Assembly: GCF_023242315.1 (NCBI RefSeq)
Contig: NZ_JALLIY010000016.1
Location: 124,001-188,000 of the forward strand
Reading direction: 5' to 3'
Source of the DNA: Pseudomonas sp. MWU13-2105
GTDB lineage: Bacteria > Pseudomonadota > Gammaproteobacteria > Pseudomonadales > Pseudomonadaceae
Length of the DNA: 64,000 bases
This document shows positions 50,160-59,424 of the stretch, piece after piece; position 1 is the stretch's first letter, and each line of letters begins with the position of its first letter. Position numbers and translations under genes: made by a program. Below the pieces are notes generated by a model. That model ran no database searches. It saw nothing but the letters and a program-made list of their open reading frames with translations, and had not been told where the DNA came from.

Positions 50160-51794
50160 ATGAAAGACCTGACTACCCTGGACGGCTCCGCGCCGCATCC
50201 AGCCATGGACGACCTGTGCACCCAAGCCAAGCGCGGCCAGATCAGCCGCCGGCAATTCCTCCACACCGCGACCCTGCTCGGCATCACCGCCGCCAGCGCC
50301 GGCAGCTTCCTCGGCCCGGTACTGTTCGGTGATTCGGCCCAGGCCGCTGAACTCGCGACCCCACGCAGCGGCGGCAGCCTGCGCTTTGCCTGCGCCATCC
50401 AGGAAATCCAGGACCCGATGCTCATCACCTGGATCGAAGCCTCGAATCTGATGCGCAACAGCCTGGAATACCTGACCTGGGTCGATGCGCAGAACATCAC
50501 CCATCCCTACCTCGCCGAAAGCTGGAAACCCTCGGACGACCTCAAGGAGTGGGTCTTCAACCTGCGCCAGGACGTCAAGTGGAGCAATGGCGACGCCTTC
50601 AACGCCGACGACGTCGAGCACAACTTCCAACGCTGGACCGGTGCCGACTCCAAGTCGGTCAACCGTACTGCGTTCCAGGACATCGCCGCCTTCGAAAAAC
50701 TCGGGCCTTACCAGTTCAAGCTGGTGCTCAAGCGGCCGATCCTGGCGATTCCGGAAATGCTCAACGCCTTCACCTGCGCCATCGTCCATCGCAGCTTCAA
50801 GGCCGGTGACGACTGGTCGAAAAACCCGCTCGGCACCGGCCCTTTCAAACTCACCTCGTTCGCCGTGAACAAGCAGGCCACCTTCGCCAAGCGCGCCGAT
50901 TACTGGGGCAAGCCGGCCTACCTGGACGAGCTGCGTTATGTCGACATGGGCACCGACGTGTCCACCCAACTGGCCGCCCTGCAAGCCGGGCAAGTCGACG
51001 TGCTGTATCGCGTCACCGTGGCCGAACTGGACCTGGCCAAACGCCTGCCCAACGCCAAGCTGCTGACCTGCAAATCGGCGCAGACCGTGGTGATGCGCAT
51101 GGCCGTGGACCAGAAGCCGTTCGACGACCTGCGCATCCGCAAGGCCGTGGCGCTCTGCGCCGACAACGCGCAAATGCTCAAGATCGCCTATCGCGGCATG
51201 GGCACCCTGGGCGAAGACCACCATGTGGCGCCCTCGCATCCGGAATACTTCCCGCTGCCCAAGCGTGCCCGCGACGTGGCCCAGGCCAAGGCACTGCTGG
51301 CCGAAGCCGGACACCCCAAGGGCATCGATATCGACCTGATCGTCGGCAACACCCAGGGCCGCTACGAGCAGGACACCGCGCAGATCCTCCAGCAGAACTG
51401 CCTGGAAGCCGGCATCCGCATCAACCTCAAGGTGATTCCCGCCACCCAGTACTGGCCGATCTGGGACAAGGCAGCCTTCAGCCTTACCTACTGGGCCCAT
51501 CGCCCGCTGGGGGTGATGTCCCTGGAGCTGGCCTACCGCGGCGGCGGCGCCTGGAACGAAAGCCACTACCACGACCCGGCATTCGACGCCGCCCTCGACA
51601 AGGCCATGGGCATCGTCGATCCGAAACAGCGCTCCCTGGCGATGCAAAGCGTCGAACAGATCCTCCAGGACGCCTGCGTCATGGTCCAGCCGTTCTGGGC
51701 CGACAAGTTCACCGCCACGTCACAGAAGGTCCAGGGCTTCCAGGTGCATCCATCGGATTTCTACCCGATGAACGAAACCTGGCTCAGCGCCTGA
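50160..51794 (+). CDS. ABC transporter substrate-binding protein, dipeptide/oligopeptide (family 5) type, Tat-exported
   Basis: 544 residues. A Tat signal is seen as SRRQFLHTATLLG at 29-41 with the long n-region typical of Tat, so the protein is exported folded. The body is a family 5 solute-binding protein: EWVFNLRQDVKWSNGDAFNADDV and GTGPFKLTSF. GAGAGGCTC directly precedes ATG 50160; the longer frame to 50052 has no ribosome site. It feeds the permeases and fused ATPase that follow. Such systems import di/oligopeptides, opines or similar amines. Confidence 0.92.
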   Translation: MKDLTTLDGSAPHPAMDDLCTQAKRGQISRRQFLHTATLLGITAASAGSFLGPVLFGDSAQAAELATPRSGGSLRFACAIQEIQDPMLITWIEASNLMRNSLEYLTWVDAQNITHPYLAESWKPSDDLKEWVFNLRQDVKWSNGDAFNADDVEHNFQRWTGADSKSVNRTAFQDIAAFEKLGPYQFKLVLKRPILAIPEMLNAFTCAIVHRSFKAGDDWSKNPLGTGPFKLTSFAVNKQATFAKRADYWGKPAYLDELRYVDMGTDVSTQLAALQAGQVDVLYRVTVAELDLAKRLPNAKLLTCKSAQTVVMRMAVDQKPFDDLRIRKAVALCADNAQMLKIAYRGMGTLGEDHHVAPSHPEYFPLPKRARDVAQAKALLAEAGHPKGIDIDLIVGNTQGRYEQDTAQILQQNCLEAGIRINLKVIPATQYWPIWDKAAFSLTYWAHRPLGVMSLELAYRGGGAWNESHYHDPAFDAALDKAMGIVDPKQRSLAMQSVEQILQDACVMVQPFWADKFTATSQKVQGFQVHPSDFYPMNETWLSA

Positions 51795-51868
51795 TCCGAC
51801 CTTTGAAACAATGAGCTCGCCCACCCCGGTGCGGCGAGCCGGCAACTGTATAGCCGGAGCATGCAAAC

Positions 51869-52822
51869 ATGGCTGATTTTCTGTGGCGCAAGCTACTGGC
51901 CCTGGCAGCGACTTTATTGTCGGTGTCACTGATTGTTTTTTTCGCCCTGGAGCTGAATATCGAGGACGTCGCGATCAACGTCCTCGGTCCCTACTCCGCC
52001 GCCGACCAACGCGCCGCCTGGCTCACCGAGCACGGCTATGACCAGCCGTTCCTGTGGCGTTACCTGATCTGGCTGAAGGACTTCGTCAGCGGCCACTGGG
52101 GCACCTCGGTGCACTTTCGCGAGCCGGTGATGGACCTGCTGCTGCCCAACCTGGGACAGACCCTGATGCTCGCCGGCCTGGCTCTTCTGATCATGGTCCC
52201 CGTGGCCCTGACCCTCGGCGTGCTGGCCGGGATTCGCCAGGGCTCGCCACTGGACCGCCTGGTGTCGTTCCTGTCCATCGTCACCACCTCGATCCCGGAC
52301 TTCGCCAGCGCGGTGTTCGTCTCGGCGATCTTCGTCTTCTGGCTCAACTGGCTGCCCGGCGTGAGCAGCATGAGCGACGGTTTCAGCGCCCTGCAACTGG
52401 CGATGCCACTGATGGTCCTGTGCCTGTTCGGCGTCGGCTACCTGGCGCGGATCACCCGCGCCTCGATGGTCGAAGTGATGCAGGCACCGTACATCCGCAC
52501 CGCCCGCCTCAAGGGCGCCTCGACGGCGCGTATCGTGCTGCGCCATGCGCTGCGCAACGTGCTGATCGCGCCGGTCACGGTGATCATGCTGTACATCCCG
52601 TGGCTGCTGTCCAACGTCATCGTGGTCGAGGTGTTCTTCGCCTACAAGGGCTTCGGCTCGCTGCTCTACACCGCCTCGCTGAACCATGACGTCTACCTGA
52701 TCGAGGCCTGCGCCATGATCAGCGCGCTGGTAGTCGGCGCGACCAAGATCTTCTCCGACCTGGCCTATACCTGGCTCAACCCGCGCATCACCTTGCGCAG
52801 CCTCGGCGGGAGTGCCCGATGA
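51869..52822 (+). CDS. ABC transporter permease, DppB type
   Basis: 317 residues. One N-terminal helix, a periplasmic loop with LTEHGYDQPFLWRYLIWLKDF and GHWGTSVHFREPV, then about five helices. The EAA-type coupling loop is YIRTARLKGASTARIVLRHALRN. The last four bases overlap the next permease start (ATGA). It is the first of two permeases forming the membrane channel. Confidence 0.92.
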   Translation: MADFLWRKLLALAATLLSVSLIVFFALELNIEDVAINVLGPYSAADQRAAWLTEHGYDQPFLWRYLIWLKDFVSGHWGTSVHFREPVMDLLLPNLGQTLMLAGLALLIMVPVALTLGVLAGIRQGSPLDRLVSFLSIVTTSIPDFASAVFVSAIFVFWLNWLPGVSSMSDGFSALQLAMPLMVLCLFGVGYLARITRASMVEVMQAPYIRTARLKGASTARIVLRHALRNVLIAPVTVIMLYIPWLLSNVIVVEVFFAYKGFGSLLYTASLNHDVYLIEACAMISALVVGATKIFSDLAYTWLNPRITLRSLGGSAR

Positions 52823-53655
52823 ATCTTCTGCATGCTTTCAAGAACCCGTTGGCGGCCCTGGGCCTGTGCCTGGTGGGCGGCTGGGTGATCCTCGGGATCT
52901 TCGCCCCGTGGCTGGCGCCCCATGACCCGCTGGAAAGCTTCACCCCGCTGCTGACGCCGTTCAGCGACGACGGCAGCGGTCAGACCTTCCTGCTCGGCAC
53001 CGATGTACTGGGCCGCGATATTCTCTCGCGGCTGATCTGGGGCACCCGCACGGTGCTGCTCTGGTCGACCCTGGCGACCCTCACCGCGTTTGCCTTCGGC
53101 ATCGCCATGGGCCTGTGCGCCGGCTACTTCAATGGCTGGGTCGACTCGGTGCTGTCCTATATCGCCGACACCGTGCTGTCGTTCCCGGTGCTGGTGCTGT
53201 ACATCATGATCATCATTGCCCTCGGAGCCTCGGCGCTGAACATCCTGATCGCGGTGACCTTCACCAGCGCCCCGGCGATCTTCCGGATCATGCGCGCCCT
53301 GACCATGGACCTGCGTTCACGCGATTATGTGCTCAGCGCCATCACCCAGGGCGAAGGCGCGCTACGGATCATGACCGTGGAAATCCTGCCGAACTGTGGC
53401 GGCCCGCTGATCGTCGATTTCTGCCTGCGCATCGGCTACACCGCGATCATGATCGGTGCCCTCGGCTTCCTCGGCCTCGGCCTGCCACCGCCGACCCCGG
53501 ACTGGGGCGGCATGATCAACGAAGGCCGCAGCATGGCCATCGCCTTCCCGCACCTGGTGATCTTCCCGTGCATTGCCATCTCCACCCTGATGCTTGGCCT
53601 CAGCCTGCTGGCGGACGGCCTGGACGAACACGCCCAGAAAGGCACAAGGAGTTGA
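52819..53655 (+). CDS. ABC transporter permease, DppC type
   Basis: 278 residues. GTDVLGRDILSRLIWGTRT is the DppC/OppC hallmark and the EAA loop is LRSRDYVLSAITQGEGALRIM. It overlaps the DppB-type gene by 4 bp and ends just 2 bp before the ATPase. It pairs with the preceding permease. Confidence 0.92.
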   Translation: MNLLHAFKNPLAALGLCLVGGWVILGIFAPWLAPHDPLESFTPLLTPFSDDGSGQTFLLGTDVLGRDILSRLIWGTRTVLLWSTLATLTAFAFGIAMGLCAGYFNGWVDSVLSYIADTVLSFPVLVLYIMIIIALGASALNILIAVTFTSAPAIFRIMRALTMDLRSRDYVLSAITQGEGALRIMTVEILPNCGGPLIVDFCLRIGYTAIMIGALGFLGLGLPPPTPDWGGMINEGRSMAIAFPHLVIFPCIAISTLMLGLSLLADGLDEHAQKGTRS

Positions 53656-53657
53656 GT

Positions 53658-55298
53658 ATGAGCAACCAACAAGTATTGCGCGTCGAGGGGCTGTCCATCG
53701 AACTGCCACCGGGCGCGGACCGCAGCCACGCGGTGCGGAAGATCGACCTGGACGTGCGCAAGGGTGAAATCCTCTGCGTTATCGGCGAGTCCGGCTCGGG
53801 CAAATCGGTGCTCTCCGGGGCCATCATGGGCGACTACGCCAAGGGCCTGCGCCACAGCGAAGGGCGGATCGATTTCCTCGGCGAGAACATCTGCAACATG
53901 CCTGAAGCGCAGTTGCGCGGCCTGCGCGGCAACCGCATCGCGATGATCTTCCAGGAGCCCATGGCGGCCCTCAATCCGGCGATCCGCATCGGCCGGCAAG
54001 TGGAGGAGATCTTCGAGATCCACGCCCCGCGGATGGACGCGGCCGAGCGCCGCGAACGCATGCTGGCGTTGCTGGAGTCGACCCAGTTGCCGGAACCGCC
54101 ACGGATCGCCAACAGCTTTCCCCATCAACTCTCCGGCGGCCAATGCCAGCGGGTGGTGATCGCCATGGCCCTGGCAATGAACCCGGACCTGCTGATCGCC
54201 GACGAACCGACCACCGCCCTGGACGTCACCACCCAGGCCCAGGTCCTCAAGCTGATCCGCGAACTGCGCGGGCGCGGCCAGCACGGCATCCTGTTCATTA
54301 CCCATGACTTCGGCGTGGTGGCGGAAATCGCCGACCGCATCGCGGTGATGGAAGGTGGTCGGTTGGTGGAAATCGGCGAACGCGACCAGGTCTTGCAGGC
54401 GCCCCGCCACGCCTACACACGCAAGTTGATCGCCGCGGTCCCGGTACTGAACCCGGAGCTGCATGCACCCTGCGCCGACGGTGAGATCGCCCTGCGCATC
54501 GAACACCTGAACAAGACCTACCATGTCGAAGGGCGCCAGGTCTGTGCGCTCAAGGATGTCTCGCTGCAACTGCCACGGGGCAAGACCCTGGCGATTGTCG
54601 GCGAGTCCGGCTCGGGCAAGAGCACCCTGGTCAAGGCGGCGATCCGCCTGGTGGACAGCGACAGCGGCCATGTCTGGCTCGGCGACAGCGACTTCCTCGC
54701 GCTCAAGGGCGAGGCGCTGACCCGGGGGCGGCGGCAGATCCAGATGATTTTCCAGGACCCCTACGGCTCACTCAATCCGCGCCATCGGGTCGGCGACATC
54801 ATCGCCCGCGCCGCGCAACTGCGAGGCCTGTCGGCCAAGGACGCGTGGATCGAAGCCGGCGATCTGCTGGAGCAGGTCGGCCTCAAGCGCGACGCACTGA
54901 AACGCAAGCCCCGGCAGTTCTCCGGCGGCCAGCGCCAGCGCATCGGCATCGCCCGCGCCCTGGCCATGCATCCGCAGGTCCTGATTGCCGATGAAAGCGT
55001 TTCGGCACTGGATGTCTCGGTGCAGAAACAGGTGCTGGAGTTGCTCGCCGAACTCCAGCAACGACTGAACCTGAGCATCCTGTTCATCACCCACGACCTG
55101 CGCGTGGCGGCGCAGATCAGCGATCACATCGCGGTGATGCGCCAGGGCGAAGTGGTCGAGTACGGCAGCGCCGAACAGGTGCTGTTGCAACCTCGGCATG
55201 CCTACACCCAGACCCTGCTGGCCGCCGCGCCCGGGGCTTCGGTGCGACCGCCAACCCAGGCGGGACCGGCAGAGGGCCTGAGTGCCGCCGGCGCCTGA
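53658..55298 (+). CDS. Fused double-domain peptide-type ABC ATPase (DppD-DppF in one chain)
   Basis: 546 residues with two complete ATPase domains. Domain 1: Walker A GESGSGKS 43-50, signature LSGGQ 158-162, and ADEPTTALDV. Domain 2: Walker A GESGSGKS at 315-322, signature FSGGQRQR, and a Walker B variant IADESVSALDV, where Asp-Glu-Ser replaces the usual Asp-Glu-Pro. Usually DppD and DppF are separate, so fusion saves one gene. AAGGAG sits just upstream. It energises the permeases 51869-53655. Confidence 0.93.
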   Translation: MSNQQVLRVEGLSIELPPGADRSHAVRKIDLDVRKGEILCVIGESGSGKSVLSGAIMGDYAKGLRHSEGRIDFLGENICNMPEAQLRGLRGNRIAMIFQEPMAALNPAIRIGRQVEEIFEIHAPRMDAAERRERMLALLESTQLPEPPRIANSFPHQLSGGQCQRVVIAMALAMNPDLLIADEPTTALDVTTQAQVLKLIRELRGRGQHGILFITHDFGVVAEIADRIAVMEGGRLVEIGERDQVLQAPRHAYTRKLIAAVPVLNPELHAPCADGEIALRIEHLNKTYHVEGRQVCALKDVSLQLPRGKTLAIVGESGSGKSTLVKAAIRLVDSDSGHVWLGDSDFLALKGEALTRGRRQIQMIFQDPYGSLNPRHRVGDIIARAAQLRGLSAKDAWIEAGDLLEQVGLKRDALKRKPRQFSGGQRQRIGIARALAMHPQVLIADESVSALDVSVQKQVLELLAELQQRLNLSILFITHDLRVAAQISDHIAVMRQGEVVEYGSAEQVLLQPRHAYTQTLLAAAPGASVRPPTQAGPAEGLSAAGA

Positions 55299-55437
55299 CC
55301 CACGCGGCCCGCTACCACCTGGAGGCTGTTCGCAAGCTTCGTCGTAGCGGGCCCTACCCCTTTCATCCAGACCGCGCTTTTGCCGTGGCCGGGATGGCTG
55401 TTGCCAACAATAAACCTAGAGAAGAGACGGAGCGACC

Positions 55438-56619
55438 ATGAACTTGAACACCACCCGGGCCTTGCGCTCATTGACCCCGCTGGCGCTGTTGGGCGCCCTA
55501 TCCACGCCCGCGATGGCGATCCAGGTCACCGACAACCTGGACATCGGCGGCGCCATCCGCTATCGCTGGGACTACGCGCCGGATCGTGATATCCAGAAGT
55601 TCAACTTCGACACCGCGTTCATCACCGCCAAGTACAACTCCGACACCTGGATCGCCGCCGCCAAATACCGTTTCTACGGACGCTCCTACCCCTACCAGTA
55701 CACCGATCGCATCGGCGCGGTGCAGTTCGCCGAGACCGCCTGGGTCGGCTATAAATTCAACCCGGACCAGCAGGTGCAGGTCGGCCTGAACCAGATTCCA
55801 TTCGGCCTGCAACCCTACTTCGGCAGTACCTTCTATGAAACCCTGGGCAACGTGGTCGGCCTGGAAGACGTGGAACAGGTCGGCGCCAAGTACATCCAGC
55901 AGAGCGGCGACTGGAACCTGCAAGCCGGCTTCTACCTGCGCCCGGCCCTGCAAGGGCGTGGCACCAGCAACGGCGACACCTACTCCAGCGTGGTCTCCCG
56001 GGCCGACAGCTATGTGACCGATGGCAGCAACAACCAGGAGCACAACACCGCGGTGGTGCGCCTGGCCAAAGCCATGCAACTGGGTAACTGGAAGTCCGAG
56101 GTGGGGATCTCGGGCCTGACCTCGACCCTGGAGAACCGCGACACCCGCGAAGACGGCCGGCGCAATGCCGTGGCTATCCACTACCTGGGCAAGGACGGTC
56201 CGTGGGGCCTGCAATTGCAGGCGGCGCGCCAGCAGATGTCACCACGCAATCCCGGCAGCAACGAGGTGGTGACCTTCGGTGGCTATGACGGCACCTTCAA
56301 CGTCGCCAGCCGCGGTAACCTCTACGTCGCCGACTTGAGCTACGACGTCGACGGCAAATACCTGCTCGACCAGATCAGCGGGATCAAGCTGTATGCCAAC
56401 TACAGCGCGTTCGACAAATCGGCGGACGACTTCAAGACCTCCCAGCGCTTGATCCTCGGCACCTCGTTTTCGCTGAGCAAATTCTGGGTCGCCACCGAAT
56501 GGCTGATCGGCAAGAACGATCCTTACATCGGGGGCAGCAGTTATACCCAGAGTCTCGCGGCCGGCGGTACTGATCTCTGGAAAAACCAGTTGTATGTGAA
56601 CATCGGTTATTACTTCTGA
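55438..56619 (+). CDS. Outer membrane porin of the ABC importer operon
   Basis: 393 residues with a signal peptide (LALLGALSTPAMA-IQ). The chain is rich in alternating beta strands and ends LYVNIGYYF, a terminal phenylalanine as in outer membrane barrels. It resembles the OprP/phosphate-selective or generic Pseudomonas porin group, not typical OprD. Being in the operon 139 bp after the ATPase, it probably provides entry through the outer membrane for the substrate of the importer. A GC-rich hairpin with T-run follows (56746-56777). Confidence 0.85.
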   Translation: MNLNTTRALRSLTPLALLGALSTPAMAIQVTDNLDIGGAIRYRWDYAPDRDIQKFNFDTAFITAKYNSDTWIAAAKYRFYGRSYPYQYTDRIGAVQFAETAWVGYKFNPDQQVQVGLNQIPFGLQPYFGSTFYETLGNVVGLEDVEQVGAKYIQQSGDWNLQAGFYLRPALQGRGTSNGDTYSSVVSRADSYVTDGSNNQEHNTAVVRLAKAMQLGNWKSEVGISGLTSTLENRDTREDGRRNAVAIHYLGKDGPWGLQLQAARQQMSPRNPGSNEVVTFGGYDGTFNVASRGNLYVADLSYDVDGKYLLDQISGIKLYANYSAFDKSADDFKTSQRLILGTSFSLSKFWVATEWLIGKNDPYIGGSSYTQSLAAGGTDLWKNQLYVNIGYYF

Positions 56620-56633
56620 TTGTTCTGCCTGAT

Positions 56634-56716
56634 GTGGAGCTGGCTTGCCGGCGATGAGACCGGTGAGTCTTGCGCCGTCTGTTCAGACTTCATCGCCAGC
56701 AAGTCGGCTGCCACAG
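56634..56716. repeat. Degenerate REP pair
   Basis: GTGGAGCTGGCTTGCCGGCGATGA and, inverted, CATCGCCAGCAAGTCGGCTGCCAC. The second copy has several substitutions relative to other REPs in this window, suggesting an older or decaying pair. Confidence 0.65.
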
Positions 56717-56745
56717 ATCACCTGCTCATTTCATTGCGCATCTTT

Positions 56746-56777
56746 GTGGGAGAGCACCTGGGCTCTCCCACCTTTTT
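56746..56777 (+). terminator. Rho-independent terminator of the ABC/porin operon
   Basis: Stem GTGGGAGAGC / GCTCTCCCAC (perfect 10 bp) with loop ACCTGG, then CTTTTT. It lies 127 bp past the porin stop and before the LysR gene. Confidence 0.8.
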
Positions 56778-56966
56778 CCATTCCCGACGTTTTTTTCACT
56801 CACTCCCGTCAAGCAATGCTTGCATCGTCCCCCCGCTGATAGTCAGATATCCCCTACAGAAAAAGCACTTCCGAGAACAACAATAAACCGACTCCACACT
56901 GGTCGACTCCGAGCTTCAACACGGTGTTTTCAAGGTGTGTGCCAGCCGGCCCGGAGTATCCATTTC

Positions 56967-57842
56967 ATGCGTCAACTGCCCTCGCTGAACATGCTCCGCG
57001 TGTTCGAGGAAGTCGCCCGGCATCGCAGCTTCAGCCAGGCCGCCGCGTCCCTGAACGTCACCCAGGGCGCGGTCAGCCGACAGATCAAGCAACTGGAGGA
57101 TTATCTCGGCGTCGCGCTGTTCGTGCGCACGCCCCGGGGCTTGTCGCTGACCGAATCGGGAACGGCCCTGGCCCCCCAGTTGGGCGATGCCTTCGACCAT
57201 GTCGAGCGCGCCCTGCAAGCCGTGCGCGTACCCAACCTGCGCCAGCGCCTGCGTATCCTCGCGCCACCGACCTGGGCCACCCGCTGGCTGTCGGCGCACC
57301 TGCGGGCGTTCTGCCAGCGCTACCCGGATATCAGCCTCAGCGTAACCAACCAGGCCAGCCATGACAGCCTGGCCGAGGTCGACTGCCAGATCCGTTTCGG
57401 CCTGGAGGCGGCGGCGCATTGCAGCAGCCAACTGCTGGTGATGGAGCGACATATTGCCGTGGCGAGCCCGGAGCTGTTCGAACACGGCGAGGCGCCGGAC
57501 CTGCGCCACTCTCCCCTGCTGCATATCCTGCATGACGGCAAGCGTCTCAAGGTCTGGGAAAACTGGCTGGCGGCCATGGGTCGTGAGGATGTCGATGCCC
57601 GGCAAGGACTGGAATTCAGCACATTGGACCAGGTGATCAACACCGCGCTGGCCGGTGGTGGGCTGGCGGTGATCGATCGGCAGATGATCGTCAGGGAGCT
57701 GGCCAATGGCAGCCTGCTGCCCATCACCCCGGTGGAGGTGGTCGGGCCCTATGGCTATTGGCTGGATGTGGCGAACGACAAGCAGGGACTGTCGAAAGTG
57801 CGGCTGTTTACCGAGTGGTTGAGCCTGGTGAGCAATCCCTGA
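56967..57842 (+). CDS. LysR-family regulator, GcvA-like
   Basis: 291 residues. PSLNMLRVFEEVARHRSFSQ, then AAASLNVTQGAVSRQIKQLE, is the GcvA-type winged helix, closely akin to the LysR at 43801-44736. ATG 56967 has GGAG 11 bases upstream; the long frame before it is noncoding. It follows the ABC/porin operon beyond a terminator and may regulate it or the Fae operon that converges from the right. Not separable from sequence. Confidence 0.88.
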   Translation: MRQLPSLNMLRVFEEVARHRSFSQAAASLNVTQGAVSRQIKQLEDYLGVALFVRTPRGLSLTESGTALAPQLGDAFDHVERALQAVRVPNLRQRLRILAPPTWATRWLSAHLRAFCQRYPDISLSVTNQASHDSLAEVDCQIRFGLEAAAHCSSQLLVMERHIAVASPELFEHGEAPDLRHSPLLHILHDGKRLKVWENWLAAMGREDVDARQGLEFSTLDQVINTALAGGGLAVIDRQMIVRELANGSLLPITPVEVVGPYGYWLDVANDKQGLSKVRLFTEWLSLVSNP

Positions 57843-57863
57843 GTTTTTCAGTGTTTGTGAGTC

Positions 57864-57890
57864 CCCCTTCGCGGCGGTGCGGCGAAGGGG
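57864..57890. terminator. Hairpin between converging genes
   Basis: CCCCTTCGC / GCGAAGGGG, perfect 9-bp arms with a nine-base loop, between the ends of the LysR gene and the aldehyde dehydrogenase gene. It could stop transcripts from both sides, though no T-run is present. Confidence 0.45.
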
Positions 57891-57990
57891 CCTACAGGGT
57901 CGTCACCTTCATAGGCTTGAGCACCTCAGCGGGCACCACCTCCTCGACCGTACCCCTCCCACACCCTTAGTGGGAAAGACTGGTGGAGCA

Positions 57991-59424
57991 TCAGAGACCG
58001 CCCATCAACAGGTATTTGATTTCCAGGTAGTCGTCCAGGCCATAGTGCGAACCTTCACGTCCCAGGCCCGATTCCTTGATGCCGCCAAACGGCGCTACTT
58101 CGGTGGAGATGATCCCTTCGTTGATCCCCACCATCCCGGCCTCCAGCCCCTCGGCCATGCGCCAGACGCGGCCGATATCGCGGCTGTAGAAATACGCCGA
58201 GAGACCGAATGGCGTGTCATTGGCCCGACGCAACACCTCGGCCTCGTCCTTGAAGCGGAAGCACGCCGCCACCGGACCGAAGGTTTCTTCCTGGGCAATC
58301 AGCATGCCGTCGCCGACCTCGGTGAGGATGGTCGGTTCGAAAAAGGTCCCGCCGAGGGCATGCCGACGACCGCCGCACAACAGCATGGCGCCCTTCTCCA
58401 GCGCATCGCCGACATGCTGTTCGACCTTGCTCAAGGCCGCGCTGTTGATCAGCGGCCCCTGCTCGGTCTCGCCGTCCAGCGCATGGCCGACCCGCAGGGC
58501 CTTGACCGCCTCCGCCAGCTTGGCGGTGAAGGCCTCGTACACACCGTCCTGGATAAAGAAACGGTTCACGCAGACACAGGTCTGCCCGGTATTACGGAAC
58601 TTCGACGCCATTGCGCCCTTCACCGCCGCGTCCAGGTCGGCGTCGTCGAACACGATAAACGGAGCGTTGCCGCCCAGCTCCAGCGAGACCTTTTTCAAGG
58701 TGTCGGCGGCCTGGCGCATCAGCAGCTTGCCGGTGCGGGTCGAGCCGGTGAAGGACAGCTTGCGCACCACCGATGAGGCTTGCAGCGCGCCGCCGATAGC
58801 TACCGCATCGCCGGACACGACGTTGAACACACCGGCCGGGATCCCCGCCTCTTCCGCCAGTACCGCCAGGGCAAAGGCCGACAGCGGCGTCTCTTCCGAA
58901 GGCTTGAGGATCATCGTGCAACCGGCGGCCAGGGCCGGGCCGACCTTGCGGGTGACCATCGCCAGCGGAAAGTTCCACGGGGTGATCGCCGCGACCACGC
59001 CGATGGCTTCCTTGGTGACGATGATCCGCGCATCGGCCTTGTGGCTCGGGATCACATCGCCATAGGCACGCTTGGCCTCTTCACCGAACCACTCTAGGAA
59101 ACTGGCGGCATAGACCACTTCGCCCATGGCTTCGGCCAGTGGCTTGCCCTGCTCGCGACTGAGCAAGCCGGCGAGCTCGCGCTGATTGCTCAGCATCAAT
59201 TCGCTCCAGCGCTTGAGGCGCACGCTGCGCTCCTTGGCGGTCAGCTTGCGCCAGGCCGGCAAGGCCCGCTCGGCGGCGGCAATCGCCAGGTTGGTGGCCT
59301 CGGCCCCGGCACGTTGGACCTCCACGATCAACTCGCCATTGGCCGGATTCAGCACCGGGTAGGTCGGACCGCCACTGGACCATTGGCCGTCGATGTAGTT
59401 ACCGGTACGGATCAACTCGCTCAT
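57991..59424 (-). CDS. Aldehyde dehydrogenase, succinate-semialdehyde dehydrogenase (GabD) type
   Basis: 477 residues. AAITPWNFPLAMVTRK, FTGSTRTGK, LELGGNAPFIVFDDAD with the base glutamate, and catalytic cysteine in GQTCVCVNRFFIQ. The KYL...GGL end and GGIKESGLGREGS are GabD-like. The start at 59424 overlaps the stop of the aldo/keto reductase by 4 bp (ATGA). In this operon it probably oxidises an aldehyde produced by or related to the preceding two enzymes; succinate semialdehyde is only the family default. Confidence 0.9.
   Translation of the reverse strand: MSELIRTGNYIDGQWSSGGPTYPVLNPANGELIVEVQRAGAEATNLAIAAAERALPAWRKLTAKERSVRLKRWSELMLSNQRELAGLLSREQGKPLAEAMGEVVYAASFLEWFGEEAKRAYGDVIPSHKADARIIVTKEAIGVVAAITPWNFPLAMVTRKVGPALAAGCTMILKPSEETPLSAFALAVLAEEAGIPAGVFNVVSGDAVAIGGALQASSVVRKLSFTGSTRTGKLLMRQAADTLKKVSLELGGNAPFIVFDDADLDAAVKGAMASKFRNTGQTCVCVNRFFIQDGVYEAFTAKLAEAVKALRVGHALDGETEQGPLINSAALSKVEQHVGDALEKGAMLLCGGRRHALGGTFFEPTILTEVGDGMLIAQEETFGPVAACFRFKDEAEVLRRANDTPFGLSAYFYSRDIGRVWRMAEGLEAGMVGINEGIISTEVAPFGGIKESGLGREGSHYGLDDYLEIKYLLMGGL

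Noticed and set aside
53115..53657. Upstream extension of the fused ATPase frame
   Set aside because: It overlaps the DppC-type permease in another frame; the proper start has AAGGAG and lies 2 bp after that gene.
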